Origin: Paraburkholderia sp. Ac-20340
GTDB lineage: Bacteria > Pseudomonadota > Gammaproteobacteria > Burkholderiales > Burkholderiaceae
DNA: 64,000 bases
Assembly: GCF_017104965.1 (NCBI RefSeq)
Contig: NZ_JAAGPR010000021.1
Location: 62,001 to 126,000, forward strand
Reading direction: 5' to 3'
The position numbers and the translations under genes were made by a program. The notes beneath the pieces are model-generated. The model was not told the DNA's origin, did no database searches, and was given only the letters and a program-made list of their open reading frames with translations. This document shows, piece after piece, positions 51,521 through 61,210 of the stretch (its first letter is position 1; every line of letters begins with the position of its first letter).

Positions 51521-53095
51521 ATGCCGAAATCTCGTTCCATCGACTTCGCGACCCTGCGCAGCGACCTGTTCGCTGGCATCGTGGTCTTTCTCGTCGCGCT
51601 GCCGCTGTGTCTCGGCATCGCCACGGCGTCCGGCGTCGAGCCGTTCGCCGGCCTGCTGTCCGGCATCGTCGGCGGTCTTGTGGTGGCGCTGCTCAGCGGT
51701 TCGCATCTGAGCGTGAGCGGCCCGGCCGCCGGTCTCGTCGTGATCGTGGTGTCCGCCATCGGCACGCTCGGCAGTTTTTCTGCGTTTCTGTGCGCGGTGC
51801 TGATCGCGGGCGCGCTGCAAGTCGTGTTCGGTCTGGTGCGCGCCGGGCAACTGGCGAGCTTCGTGCCGGTGCCCGTCATCAAGGGCATGCTGGCATCGAT
51901 TGGCTTGCTGCTGATCGTCAAACAGGTGCCGCTGGCGATGGGTGTCGGCGCGCACGCGGCTTCTTCCGCCGCTTCTACCACCCACGCTTCCGTCGCGATC
52001 GATACTGCGTTCGGCCCGGTGCTTGTGCCCGCGCTCGTGCTCGCCGCCGTTTCCGTCGCCTTGCTGTTCGCATGGGAAACGCCGCGTGCGAAACGCTTTG
52101 CGCTGGTGCGCGCGGTGCCCGGACCGCTCGCCGTGGTCGCGCTGGGTATCGGCGTGACGGTTCTGCTCGACGCCTTCGCGCCCGCATTTGCGCTGCCGGT
52201 CGAGCAACGCGTCGCGCTGGATTCGCTCGCCTCGCTCGATGCGCTGGCAGGCGCACTCGCGCTGCCGGATTTCACCCAGTTCGTCGATGCCGATGTCTGG
52301 CGCGTTGCGCTCACGCTCGCCGTGGTCGCGAGCCTGGAAACGCTGCTGAGCCTCGAAGCCGTCGAGCAGATGGACCCGCAACGCCGCCGCGCCTCGCCCG
52401 ACCGCGAACTCAAGGCGCAGGGCGTCGGCAATATGATCGCCGGTGCGCTGGGCGGCCTGCCGATCACAGCGGTGATCGTGCGTAGCTCCGCGAACCTCAA
52501 CGCGGGCGCACGCACGCGGCTTTCCGCCTTCGTGCATGGCGTGTTGCTGCTCGTGAGCGTATTCGCGCTCACGACCGTGCTGAACCTGATCCCGCTGGCC
52601 TGCCTCGCGGCGATCCTGATCCAGACCGGCTACAAGCTCGCAAAGCCCGCGCTGTTCGTGGCGATGATGCGCGAAGGCGTGGAGCGCCTGATTCCTTTCA
52701 TCGCGACCATCGTGGGCGTGCTGATGACCGATCTGTTGATCGGCATCGGGATCGGCATTGCGGTCAGCATGCTGCTGGCGATGCGCGCCAATCTCGACGA
52801 TACCTTCGCGCTCGCCGAACATGACGACCACTACCTGCTGTCATTTCGTAAGGATGCCTCATTTCTTGCGAAGCCGATGCTGATGCGCTGCCTCGCACGC
52901 ATTCCCGATCGCGCGACCGTATTGATCGACGCCGAGCGCGCCGATTTCGTCGACCGGGATATCCGCGAAACGCTCGACCGCTTTATCGCCGATGCGCCGC
53001 GTCGCCAGATCACCGTGGAGCGCATGCAGTGGCCGCGCCTCGATACGTCAGCGAAACGCCGCCTGCCGTGGGCACGCCAGGCTCGCCCGACTTAA
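51521..53095 (+). CDS. SulP-family anion transporter (likely bicarbonate)
   Basis: 524 residues with about 12-14 hydrophobic segments. The start FATLRSDLFAGIVVFLVALPLCLGIATASGVEPFAGLLSGIVGG, SVSGPAAGLVVIV and GALGGLPITAVIVRSSANLNAGARTRLSAFVHG are SulP hallmarks. The C-terminal 80 residues look like a reduced STAS domain (DRATVLIDAERADFVDRDIRETLDRFI). The ATG at 51521 is used rather than a TTG at 51491. SulP proteins move sulfate or bicarbonate; co-transcription with carbonic anhydrase points to bicarbonate. Confidence 0.92.
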   Translation: MPKSRSIDFATLRSDLFAGIVVFLVALPLCLGIATASGVEPFAGLLSGIVGGLVVALLSGSHLSVSGPAAGLVVIVVSAIGTLGSFSAFLCAVLIAGALQVVFGLVRAGQLASFVPVPVIKGMLASIGLLLIVKQVPLAMGVGAHAASSAASTTHASVAIDTAFGPVLVPALVLAAVSVALLFAWETPRAKRFALVRAVPGPLAVVALGIGVTVLLDAFAPAFALPVEQRVALDSLASLDALAGALALPDFTQFVDADVWRVALTLAVVASLETLLSLEAVEQMDPQRRRASPDRELKAQGVGNMIAGALGGLPITAVIVRSSANLNAGARTRLSAFVHGVLLLVSVFALTTVLNLIPLACLAAILIQTGYKLAKPALFVAMMREGVERLIPFIATIVGVLMTDLLIGIGIGIAVSMLLAMRANLDDTFALAEHDDHYLLSFRKDASFLAKPMLMRCLARIPDRATVLIDAERADFVDRDIRETLDRFIADAPRRQITVERMQWPRLDTSAKRRLPWARQARPT

Positions 53096-53109
53096 GTCAG
53101 GTACCGACG

Positions 53110-53133
53110 AAAAAAAGCGCGCCCAAGGCGCGC
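53110..53133 (-). terminator. Rho-independent terminator of the fatty-acid oxidation operon
   Basis: GCGCGCC (53117-53123) and GGCGCGC (53127-53133) form a stem with a 3-nt loop; on the minus strand a run of seven T follows (53110-53116). It lies 70 bp after the acyl-CoA ligase stop. A second, longer stem stands at 53154-53189. Confidence 0.85.
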
Positions 53134-53153
53134 ACGAAGGATCGCTGCACTTC

Positions 53154-53189
53154 TCCGGCGCCACCGTGGCCCGCCACCGAGGCGCCGGA
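53154..53189. repeat. Long hairpin upstream of the terminator
   Basis: TCCGGCGCC (53154-53162) and GGCGCCGGA (53181-53189) form a perfect 9-bp stem; GTGG/CCAC pair inside the loop. It lies between converging transcripts and may help stop either. Confidence 0.6.
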
Positions 53190-53203
53190 ATTCTGCCGCT
53201 ACA

Positions 53204-54880
53204 TCAATTGAAATTCTCACGCAGCCATTTCTTGTTCAGCTTGCCCACGCTGGTTTTCTCCAGTGCGTCGACGAACTTCACCACTTCCGGCACCGCATAC
53301 TTCGAGATCTTGCCGGTCTCGACGAATTGCATCACGTGCGTGCGAATATCCTCGGCGCTGACCGGTGCGTCGCGCTCCTCGCGCAACACGATCACAGCAG
53401 CGGGACGCTCGCCCCATTTCTCGCTCTTGATGCCGATTACCGCCACTTCGGCCACGGCCGGATGCTGCGAAATCAGGCTTTCGATATCGAGCGACGACAC
53501 CCATTCGCCGCCGGTCTTGATCACGTCCTTGATCCGATCCGTGATCTGCAGATAGCCGTCCGTGCCAATGCGCGCCACGTCCTGCGTGTGCAGATAACCG
53601 CCTTCCCACAGCACCTTCGATGCTTCCGGATTGTGCAGATAACCTTGCGTGAGCCACGGCGCGCGCACCACCACTTCGCCGCTCGCCACGCCGTCATGCG
53701 GCACGTCGCGCATTTCGGCATCGACGATACGCAGATCGACAAGCGGAATCGGCAAGCCCGTACGGCAACGCAGACTCACTTCTTCGTCCAGGCTGCGCGG
53801 TTCGCGCGACGGCATCAACTGCGCGAGCGTCAGCACCGGGCACGTTTCGGACATGCCATAGCCCGTGAAAATGTCGATGCCGCGTTCGAGCGCCGCGCGC
53901 GCCAGACCATGCGGCAGCGCGCCGCCGCCGATCACCACCTTCCACTTGCTGAAATCAGCCGTTTTGGCCTGCGGGCAACTCAGCAGCATATGCAGGATCG
54001 TGCCGACGCAATGCGAGTAAGTCACGCCTTCGTCGCGCAGCAACTCCACGATACGATCCGGCACATAACGGCCCGGATACACCTGCTTCACGCCCATCAA
54101 CGTGGCGATATACGGCATGCCCCACGCGTGCACGTGGAACATCGGCGTAAGCGGCATATAGACGTCGCCGCGATGCACGCGCTGGCCGCTCTCGGGACTC
54201 GTGAGCGCCGCCATCACCGTGATGGTGTGCAAAACCAGTTGCCGATGCGAGAAATACACGCCCTTCGGCAGACCGGTCGTGCCGGTCGTGTAGAAAGTGG
54301 TGGCGCGCGTGTTTTCGTCGAAGTCGGGAAAATCGAAATGCGTGCCGCTGGATGCGAGCAAACGCTCGTATTCGTCGGCGAATTCGATACCCGGCTGCGG
54401 CGTCACATTGCCTTCATCGTCGATCAGAATGAAGGTGTGAACACGCGGCAGCTTTTCGCGGATCGCTTCCAGCACCGGCAGGAAATCTGCATGCACCAGC
54501 ACGACTTCCGCGCGTGCATGATCGATCGTATAGGCAATCTCGGCCTGCGAAAGACGGATGTTGACGGTCTGCAGCACCGCGCCCATCATCGGCACTGCGA
54601 AGTAACACTCCAGGTAACGGTGGCTGTCCCAATCCATCACCGCCACCGTCGTGCCCTTCTTCACGCCCAGCCCTTGCAGGCCGTTCGCGAGGCGCGCGAT
54701 ACGCTCGAACATCTGCGCATAAGTGATGCGCACCTTGCCGCGATAGACGATCTCCTGGTCGCGCGCATGCGACAGCGGCGTCTGCAGGAGGCGCTTGATC
54801 AGCAGCGGATAGGCATAGGCCGACGACGCGTCCTCGTTCACATCATCCGCGTCGTTCGCTTGAATCGCCTCGTGTTGCAT
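53204..54880 (-). CDS. Fatty-acid (acyl) CoA ligase, AMP-forming
   Basis: 558 residues of the ANL family. The AMP/P-loop motif is FYTTGTTGLPKGVYFSHR, then FTGYGMSETCPVLTLAQ, TGGEWVSSLDIESLI and the C-terminal catalytic lysine in KTSVGKLNKKWLREN. It activates carboxylic acids to acyl-CoA, probably medium or long chain. The ATG at 54880 follows GGAGAC; the upstream extension in frame is unsupported. Last gene of the operon, 38 bp after the thiolase, and followed by a terminator. Confidence 0.92.
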   Translation of the reverse strand: MQHEAIQANDADDVNEDASSAYAYPLLIKRLLQTPLSHARDQEIVYRGKVRITYAQMFERIARLANGLQGLGVKKGTTVAVMDWDSHRYLECYFAVPMMGAVLQTVNIRLSQAEIAYTIDHARAEVVLVHADFLPVLEAIREKLPRVHTFILIDDEGNVTPQPGIEFADEYERLLASSGTHFDFPDFDENTRATTFYTTGTTGLPKGVYFSHRQLVLHTITVMAALTSPESGQRVHRGDVYMPLTPMFHVHAWGMPYIATLMGVKQVYPGRYVPDRIVELLRDEGVTYSHCVGTILHMLLSCPQAKTADFSKWKVVIGGGALPHGLARAALERGIDIFTGYGMSETCPVLTLAQLMPSREPRSLDEEVSLRCRTGLPIPLVDLRIVDAEMRDVPHDGVASGEVVVRAPWLTQGYLHNPEASKVLWEGGYLHTQDVARIGTDGYLQITDRIKDVIKTGGEWVSSLDIESLISQHPAVAEVAVIGIKSEKWGERPAAVIVLREERDAPVSAEDIRTHVMQFVETGKISKYAVPEVVKFVDALEKTSVGKLNKKWLRENFN

Positions 54881-54918
54881 GTGTGTCTCCAGTCTCGTGC
54901 CGTACAACGCTAACCGCT

Positions 54919-56106
54919 TTAGCGCAGATTCTCGAAAATCGCTGCAATACCCTGACCGCCGCCAATACACATCGTCACCAGCGCATAGCGGCCGTTCACG
55001 CGTTGCAGTTCATGCAGCGCCTTCACCGTGATGAGCGTGCCCGTCGCGCCGATCGGATGGCCCAGCGAAATGCCCGAACCGTTCGGATTCACTTTGGCCG
55101 GATCGAGGCCGAGTTCCTGCGTCACGGCGCAGGCTTGCGCTGCGAACGCTTCGTTCGATTCGATCACGTCGAGGTCTTCGATACGCAGACCCGCGCGCTC
55201 CAGCGCAAGACGCGTGGCCGGCACCGGGCCGATGCCCATATGCAACGGATCGACGCCCGCATGCGCGTAGGCCACGAGGCGCGCCATCGGCGCAATGCCG
55301 CGCTGTTCGGCGGCTTCGCGCGACATCAGCAGCACAGCGGCGGCCGCGTCGTTGATACCCGACGCATTGCCCGCCGTGACCGTGCCGTTTTCCTTCGCGA
55401 ACACCGGCTTGAGCTTCGAAAAATCTTCAATCGTTGCGTCGGTACGCAGATGCTCGTCGGTATCGAAGACGACTTCGCGGCCTTTCACCGTGCGCTTGAC
55501 CGGCACGATCTGGCCAGCAAAACGGCCTTCGGCAATCGCCTGCGCCGCGCGGCGATGCGATTCGAGCGCCAGCGCATCCTGACGCTCGCGCGAGATATCG
55601 AACTTGCGCGCAACGTTTTCGGCGGTCACGCCCATCGGCACCGTATGGAACGGATCATTGAGCGCGCCGAGCATCATGTCGACCAGACGCACATCGCCCA
55701 TGCGTGCGCCAAAACGCGCATCGGGCGTGATATAGGGCGCGCGGCTCATGTTCTCGGCACCCGCGCCGATCGCGACATCGGCGTCGCCCAGCATGATGGT
55801 CTGCGCGGCCGATACGATCGCCTGCAGGCCCGAACCGCACAGACGGTTCACGTTGAAAGCGGGCGTCGATTCCGGAATGCCCGCGTTGATGGCCGCCACG
55901 CGCGAGAGATACAGATCCTTCGGCTCCGTCGCGATCACATTGCCGAACACCACATGGCCCACGTCTTCGGGCTTCACTGCGCTGCGTGCGAGCAGTTCGC
56001 GCAGCACCAGCGCGCCCAGTTCGGTCGGCGCCACGTCCTTCAGGCTGCCGCCGAACTTACCGATGGCGGTTCGTACACCGCCGACGACTACGACTTCCTT
56101 GCTCAT
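54919..56106 (-). CDS. Acetyl-CoA acetyltransferase (thiolase)
   Basis: 395 residues. Catalytic residues are C90 in NRLCGSGLQAI, H350 in GHPIGATGT and C380 in MCIGGGQGIAAIFENL. It carries out thiolytic cleavage of 3-ketoacyl-CoA (or the reverse condensation). The ATG at 56106 has GAGGAG upstream; a GTG two codons earlier is less likely. Middle of the ACAD-ETF-QO-thiolase-ligase operon, so beta-oxidation is the likely direction, although the same enzyme could serve polyhydroxyalkanoate synthesis. Confidence 0.95.
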   Translation of the reverse strand: MSKEVVVVGGVRTAIGKFGGSLKDVAPTELGALVLRELLARSAVKPEDVGHVVFGNVIATEPKDLYLSRVAAINAGIPESTPAFNVNRLCGSGLQAIVSAAQTIMLGDADVAIGAGAENMSRAPYITPDARFGARMGDVRLVDMMLGALNDPFHTVPMGVTAENVARKFDISRERQDALALESHRRAAQAIAEGRFAGQIVPVKRTVKGREVVFDTDEHLRTDATIEDFSKLKPVFAKENGTVTAGNASGINDAAAAVLLMSREAAEQRGIAPMARLVAYAHAGVDPLHMGIGPVPATRLALERAGLRIEDLDVIESNEAFAAQACAVTQELGLDPAKVNPNGSGISLGHPIGATGTLITVKALHELQRVNGRYALVTMCIGGGQGIAAIFENLR

Positions 56107-56151
56107 ATGCACTCCTCGTTCGATGGTCCCCGCGCCTGAGCGCGGCGGGCA

Positions 56152-57834
56152 TTACATGTTCGGATAGTTGGGACCGCCGCCGCCTTCGGGCGTGACCCAG
56201 ACAATGTTCTGCGTCGGATCTTTGATATCGCAGGTCTTGCAGTGCACGCAGTTCTGCGCGTTGATCTGCAAACGGTCTGCATCCGCATCGTCCTTCACGA
56301 ATTCATAAACGCCTGCCGGGCAGAAACGCGCTTCCGGTCCGGCGTAAGTCGTGAGATTGATGCCGACCGGCACATTCGCGTCTTTGAGCGTCAAATGCGC
56401 GGGCTGATTCTCTTCGTGATTCGTGTTCGAAATAAACACCGAAGAAAGCCGGTCGAATGTGAGCTTGCCGTCAGGTTTAGGATAGACGATCGGTTTGCAT
56501 TGCGACGCGGGCTTGAGCGTCTCGTGGTCGCGATGCTGGTGATGCAGCGTCCAGGGCACCTTGCCGCCCAGCACCTTCTGTTCGAGACCGACCATCAGCG
56601 TGCCCAGGTACAAGCCCTTGCTCAGCCACTGCTTGAAATTGCGGGCTTTATGCAGTTCTTCATGCAGCCACGACTGCTTGAACGCTTGCGGGTAAGCCGT
56701 CAGCTCATCGCCTTGACGGCCCGCCTGCACGGCTTCGAATGCCGCTTCGGCCGCCAGCATGCCAGACTTGATTGCCGCGTGGCTGCCCTTGATACGCGAG
56801 ACATTCAGGAAGCCCGCATCGTCGCCCACCAGCGCGCCGCCGGGGAAAACCAGCTTCGGCAGCGACATCAGACCGCCCGCCGTAATCGCGCGCGCGCCAT
56901 ACGAAACACGCTTGCCGCCTTCCAGATATTTGCGGATCGCCGGATGCGTCTTGTAACGCTGGAATTCCTCGAACGGCGACAAATACGGATTCGTATACGC
57001 CAGCCCGACGATAAAACCCACCATCACCTGGTTGTTTTCCGTGTGATAGAGATACGAGCCGCCATAGGTATCGTTTTCGAGCGGCCAACCAGCGGTATGC
57101 ACGACAAGCCCCGGCTGATGCTTCGCGGGATCGATCTCCCAAAGCTCCTTGATGCCGATGCCATACACCTGCGGATCGGCGTCCTTGCCGAGCTTGAACG
57201 TCTCATTCAGTTGACGGCCCAGATGCCCGCGCGCGCCTTCGCAGAACAGCGTGTATTTCGCGTGCAATTCCATGCCGAGCTGGAAATTCTCGGTCGGCTC
57301 GCCATCTTTGCCGATGCCCATATTGCCGGTGGCCACGCCCTTCACCGAGCCATCGTCGTGATAGAGAATTTCCGCGGCCGGAAAGCCCGGAAAAATCTCG
57401 ACGCCCAGCGCTTCGGCCTGCTGCCCCAGCCAGCGCGTCACATTCGCGAGACTGATGACGTAATTGCCGTGATTCTTGAAGTTATCGGGCAGCGCCCAGT
57501 TCGGCACCGATTTCGCGCCGGTCTCCGAAAGGAACAAAAACTTGTCCTCGGCAACCGGCACATTCAGCGGCGCGCCCTGCTCTTTCCAGTCGGGAAAGAG
57601 TTCGGTGATCGCGCGCGGGTCCATAACAGCGCCCGACAAAATATGCGCGCCAATCTCCGAGCCTTTTTCCAGCACGCATACGCCGATTTCGGCACCTTTT
57701 TCCGCGGCCAGTTGCTTCAGTCGAATCGCCGCCGACAAACCCGCAGGCCCGCCGCCGACGATCACCACGTCATATTCCATCGATTCGCGCGGACCGTACT
57801 GCGCAATCAGATCGTTTGCGTTGTTCGCATTCAT
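56152..57834 (-). CDS. Electron-transfer flavoprotein:ubiquinone oxidoreductase
   Basis: 560 residues, the usual ETF-QO length. The N terminus binds FAD (YDVVIVGGGPAGLSAAIRLKQLA), the middle has GCFAD-type and GDDAGFLNVSRIKGSHAAIKSGMLAAEAA segments, and the C terminus binds a 4Fe-4S cluster (FCPAGVYEF, then NCVHCKTCDIKDPTQNI). It passes electrons from ETF, reduced by acyl-CoA dehydrogenases, to the quinone pool at the inner membrane. GGGGGAG precedes the ATG. No ETF subunit genes are in the window. Confidence 0.95.
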   Translation of the reverse strand: MNANNANDLIAQYGPRESMEYDVVIVGGGPAGLSAAIRLKQLAAEKGAEIGVCVLEKGSEIGAHILSGAVMDPRAITELFPDWKEQGAPLNVPVAEDKFLFLSETGAKSVPNWALPDNFKNHGNYVISLANVTRWLGQQAEALGVEIFPGFPAAEILYHDDGSVKGVATGNMGIGKDGEPTENFQLGMELHAKYTLFCEGARGHLGRQLNETFKLGKDADPQVYGIGIKELWEIDPAKHQPGLVVHTAGWPLENDTYGGSYLYHTENNQVMVGFIVGLAYTNPYLSPFEEFQRYKTHPAIRKYLEGGKRVSYGARAITAGGLMSLPKLVFPGGALVGDDAGFLNVSRIKGSHAAIKSGMLAAEAAFEAVQAGRQGDELTAYPQAFKQSWLHEELHKARNFKQWLSKGLYLGTLMVGLEQKVLGGKVPWTLHHQHRDHETLKPASQCKPIVYPKPDGKLTFDRLSSVFISNTNHEENQPAHLTLKDANVPVGINLTTYAGPEARFCPAGVYEFVKDDADADRLQINAQNCVHCKTCDIKDPTQNIVWVTPEGGGGPNYPNM

Positions 57835-57898
57835 ACTGCGTCTCCCCCATCTTCCGGCGCGCGGCGTCTGTGGCCGCCGCGCCGGGCAAATCAGAACA

Positions 57899-59689
57899 TC
57901 AGAACTGGTCTTCGGCGAGCGCGAGGATGCCTTGATCGCCGCGCGCGGTCAGCACCGCCGTCGCGAGACCGCCCGCCTGCGCGAGCACGTGTTCGCCGTA
58001 GAACTGCGCCATGGCGATCTTCGCGCCGTAGAACGCGGGATCGTCGGCGAGATTGCGCTGCGCCGCCAGCAAGGCGCGCGCCATCTGCCAGCCGCACAGC
58101 ACGATGCCCGCGAGCTTCAGATACGGCACGCTGCCGCCGAACACCGCGTTCGGGTCGCGCTTGACGTTTTCCAGCACGAAGTCGATCACGCGCGACAGCG
58201 CCTGCACGCCCAATTCCAGTTGCGCGCGCAACGATGCCGCGGCGGCACCTTCAGCCTGACCGAGCGCTTCGATGGTTTGCGCCACCTCGTCGAGCAGCGC
58301 CTTTGCCACCGCACCGCCGTCACGCGCCGTCTTGCGGCCGATCAGATCGTTCGCCTGGATCGCCGTGGTGCCTTCGTAGATCGCGAGAATGCGCGCGTCG
58401 CGATAGTGTTGCGCCGCGCCGGTTTCCTCGATGAAACCCATGCCGCCATGCACCTGCACGCCCAGACTCGTGACGTCGTTGGCCATCTCCGTGCTCCAGC
58501 CCTTGACGATCGGCACGAGGAATTCGTAGATCGCCTGATGACGCGCACGCACGGCTTCATCGGCGTGACGGTGGGCGATATCGGCGTGACCGGCCGCCAC
58601 GTAGGCGAGCGCGCGGGCGCCTTCGGTCATCGAGCGCATGGTCGCAAGCATGCGGCGCACGTCGGGGTGATGCACGATCGTCACCGACTGCTTTGCCGAA
58701 CCATCGACCGGGCGGCTCTGCACGCGCTCCTTCGCATAACCCACAGCCTGCTGATACGCGCGCTCGGCGATCGCCACGCCTTGCGTGCCCACGCCGAAGC
58801 GCGCCGCGTTCATCATGATGAACATGTATTCGAGGCCGCGATTTTCTTCGCCGATCAGATAGCCGATTGCGCCGCCGTTATCGCCGTACTGGAGCACCGC
58901 GGTCGGGCTCGCCTTGATGCCGAGCTTGTGTTCGATCGACACGCAATGCACGTCGTTGCGCGCGCCCAGCGTGCCGTCTTCGTTGATCAGGAACTTCGGC
59001 ACGATAAAGAGCGAGATGCCCTTCACGCCTTCGGGCGCATTCGGCACGCGCGCCAGCACGAGATGGACGATGTTATCGGCCATGTCGTGTTCGCCCCAGG
59101 TGATGAAGATCTTGGTGCCGAACACCTTGTACGAACCGTCGGCCTGCGGCTCGGCGCGCGAGCGCACCAGCGCGAGATCGGAGCCGGCTTGCGGCTCGGT
59201 CAGATTCATCGTGCCGGTCCATTCGCCCGAAATCAGCTTCGGCACATAGCGCTGCTTCTGTTCTTCCGTGCCGGCCGTGAGCAGCGCTTCGATCGCGCCG
59301 TCAGTCAGCAGCGGGCACAGCGCAAACGAGAGGTTCGCCGCGTTGGTCATTTCGTTGCAAGGCGTGCCGATCAGCTTGGGCAGACCCTGACCGCCGTATT
59401 CGACCGGATGTTGCAAACCTTGCCAACCGCCCTCGGCAAATTGCTCGAACGCGGCCTTGAAGCCCGGCGTGGCCGTGACTTCGCCGTCGCGCCAGCTGCT
59501 GGGCGCGCGGTCGCCTTCCACGTTCAGCGGCGCGATGACTTCGCCACAGAGCTTCGCCGCTTCCTCGAGCACCGCCTGGGCGGTTTCGAAGCCGGCATCG
59601 TCGTAGCCGGGCAACGCAGCGACAGCGTCGATGCCAGCCAGCTCTTTCAATACGAACAGCATGTCCTTGACGGGGGCAGTAAAGCTCAT
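57899..59689 (-). CDS. Acyl-CoA dehydrogenase (long, FadE-like with C-terminal extension)
   Basis: 596 residues, longer than the 380-residue classic form and typical of the group with an extra C-terminal helical domain. Motifs: GTMNLTEPQAGSDLALVRSRAEP, FITWGEHDMADNIVHLVLARVP, VQVHGGMGFIEETGAAQHYRDARI and IYEGTTAIQANDLIGRK, the Glu of YEGTTAIQ being the likely catalytic base. AAGG stands before the ATG at 59689. First gene of the operon; a direct-repeat pair 135-170 bp upstream is a candidate control site. Confidence 0.94.
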   Translation of the reverse strand: MSFTAPVKDMLFVLKELAGIDAVAALPGYDDAGFETAQAVLEEAAKLCGEVIAPLNVEGDRAPSSWRDGEVTATPGFKAAFEQFAEGGWQGLQHPVEYGGQGLPKLIGTPCNEMTNAANLSFALCPLLTDGAIEALLTAGTEEQKQRYVPKLISGEWTGTMNLTEPQAGSDLALVRSRAEPQADGSYKVFGTKIFITWGEHDMADNIVHLVLARVPNAPEGVKGISLFIVPKFLINEDGTLGARNDVHCVSIEHKLGIKASPTAVLQYGDNGGAIGYLIGEENRGLEYMFIMMNAARFGVGTQGVAIAERAYQQAVGYAKERVQSRPVDGSAKQSVTIVHHPDVRRMLATMRSMTEGARALAYVAAGHADIAHRHADEAVRARHQAIYEFLVPIVKGWSTEMANDVTSLGVQVHGGMGFIEETGAAQHYRDARILAIYEGTTAIQANDLIGRKTARDGGAVAKALLDEVAQTIEALGQAEGAAAASLRAQLELGVQALSRVIDFVLENVKRDPNAVFGGSVPYLKLAGIVLCGWQMARALLAAQRNLADDPAFYGAKIAMAQFYGEHVLAQAGGLATAVLTARGDQGILALAEDQF

Positions 59690-59824
59690 GGCGAACCTTT
59701 CAATCACGCGGTAGATCGGGGAAGCCCTGCCAGCAGCCGGTTATCCGGTTGCAGCTACGCGGCATATGCGCAGCGACAGGGGCAATGTCCGACCCATCGT
59801 AGCGGCAAAGGCGCGCCGATGGAC

Positions 59825-59859
59825 TGTCCAAACCGGCCCATCTAGTGACAAATCTGGCC
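59825..59859. promoter_or_regulatory. Direct repeat with 21-bp period upstream of the acyl-CoA dehydrogenase gene
   Basis: TGTCCAAACCGGCC at 59825-59838 and TGACAAATCTGGCC at 59846-59859 match at 10 of 14 positions, exactly 21 bp apart (two helical turns). This is the geometry used by AraC-type activators; an AraC gene ends 93 bp away. Confidence 0.5.
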
Positions 59860-59951
59860 ACGCTCTGCCTGAAGAACGCGTGTTTAAAAGGGTGACCAGG
59901 GTTCATCCTGGTGTGTTTGCCGCCCGTCCCACCCAGACGAGGGGGTGCGCG

Positions 59952-60956
59952 TCAATCGCGGCCGCGATAGGTGCCGGGCGTGCTGCCGGTCCAGTGACGA
60001 AACGCGCGATGAAAAGCGCTGGGGTCGTCGAAGCCGATATCGGCGCCAATGGCCGCGATGGTGTCCTGCGTATCGGTCAGGCGCTGGATCGCCACGTCGC
60101 GGCGCAGTTCGTCCTTGAGCGCCTGGAACGAGGTGTCTTCGGCGGCCAGCCTGCGGCAAAGCGTGCGTACCGAGCAATGCAGATGATCGGAAGCGGCTTC
60201 GATGGTCGGCATCTCCGGCAGCGTGCTGGCCAGATATTGACGCACCTGATGGCTGACCAGTTGCTCGCTGAACGATTCGAAAATCCAGTCGCCGGGCGAG
60301 CGCGCGAGAAACTGGCGCAGATTGCGCTTGCTCTGCCGGATCGGCATGTCCAGATAGGCGGCGCTGAAGCGGAACAACGCCGTTTCACAACCGAAGCGCA
60401 CCGGCCCGGAAAAGAAGTAGCGATGATCGTGCGCGTGCGCCGGCCGCTCGCAGGCCAGATCGACTTGCAGAAACGGGATCTTCTGGCCGATCAGCCAGGA
60501 CGACACACCATGCGCGAGCTTGAGCATCAGTTCCTGACCGAGCGGGCTGAGCGCGCCAAAGGCCGGATGCGGGCGCAGTTCCACCTGGGCCAGCAATTCG
60601 CTGCGGCGCGATTCGAGCCGGAAATCGTCGAGAACGATGTGGAAAAACTGGCCAAAGCGATGCAGCGCCGTTTCCAGATTGCGCGCATCGAGCAGGCTCA
60701 AACAGAGAAACTTCAGCGTGCCGCTGCGAAACGGACGACTGAAAACGCCCGGCATTTCATCGTCGATCTCGATCGCCAGCATGCGGTAGAGCGTGGAGAA
60801 CTGCTCCTCGGTCACGCGCGCGCCGGGTTCGTCCAGCAGCTCGCCGGGAATGCCCGCCTCCTCCAGATAGCGCTCGACGACTTCGGGCTGCGCGCGCGCA
60901 GCCGCGAGAAAACCTGCAACGAGCGAGATCGGAACGGTGGAGCCGGGAAGTTGCAT
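59952..60956 (-). CDS. AraC-family regulator (OruR/ArgR-like, arabinose-binding-type N domain)
   Basis: 334 residues. The N-terminal two-thirds match the Arabinose_bd-type domain (VPISLVAGFLAAARAQPEVVERYLEEAGIP, ETALHRFGQFFHIVLDD). The C-terminal AraC HTH is IEAASDHLHCSVRTLCRRLAAEDTSFQALKDELRRDVAIQRL and IGADIGFDDPSAFHRAFRHWTGSTPGTYR. It lies upstream of the beta-oxidation operon on the same strand and is its likely activator. The ATG at 60956 gives the conserved start. Confidence 0.9.
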   Translation of the reverse strand: MQLPGSTVPISLVAGFLAAARAQPEVVERYLEEAGIPGELLDEPGARVTEEQFSTLYRMLAIEIDDEMPGVFSRPFRSGTLKFLCLSLLDARNLETALHRFGQFFHIVLDDFRLESRRSELLAQVELRPHPAFGALSPLGQELMLKLAHGVSSWLIGQKIPFLQVDLACERPAHAHDHRYFFSGPVRFGCETALFRFSAAYLDMPIRQSKRNLRQFLARSPGDWIFESFSEQLVSHQVRQYLASTLPEMPTIEAASDHLHCSVRTLCRRLAAEDTSFQALKDELRRDVAIQRLTDTQDTIAAIGADIGFDDPSAFHRAFRHWTGSTPGTYRGRD

Positions 60957-61210
60957 GCCTGAGAAAGCCCGGCGGATGCCGTGGCGAAAGCGTTCGGTTG
61001 GGCGCGTAGGCGCGACATCGAATCATACGCCGGAGTGGGGCCGGAACCGAATGCGGGTGAGGCACGGCCTCAACCTTACTCGCGCACAACTTCTGGTAAA
61101 CACCCGTAACAAATGAGCGCTCAAGGCCTGCTCTTACACGGCCGTAATCCGGATCAGGGGTATTTATCGCGTTCGCCAGCGGCGCCGCACCATTTCAAGG
61201 ACCGGAATCC

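Noticed and set aside
57476..59845. Plus-strand open frame of 789 codons
   Set aside because: Antisense to the acyl-CoA dehydrogenase and ETF-QO genes; no domain and biased composition.
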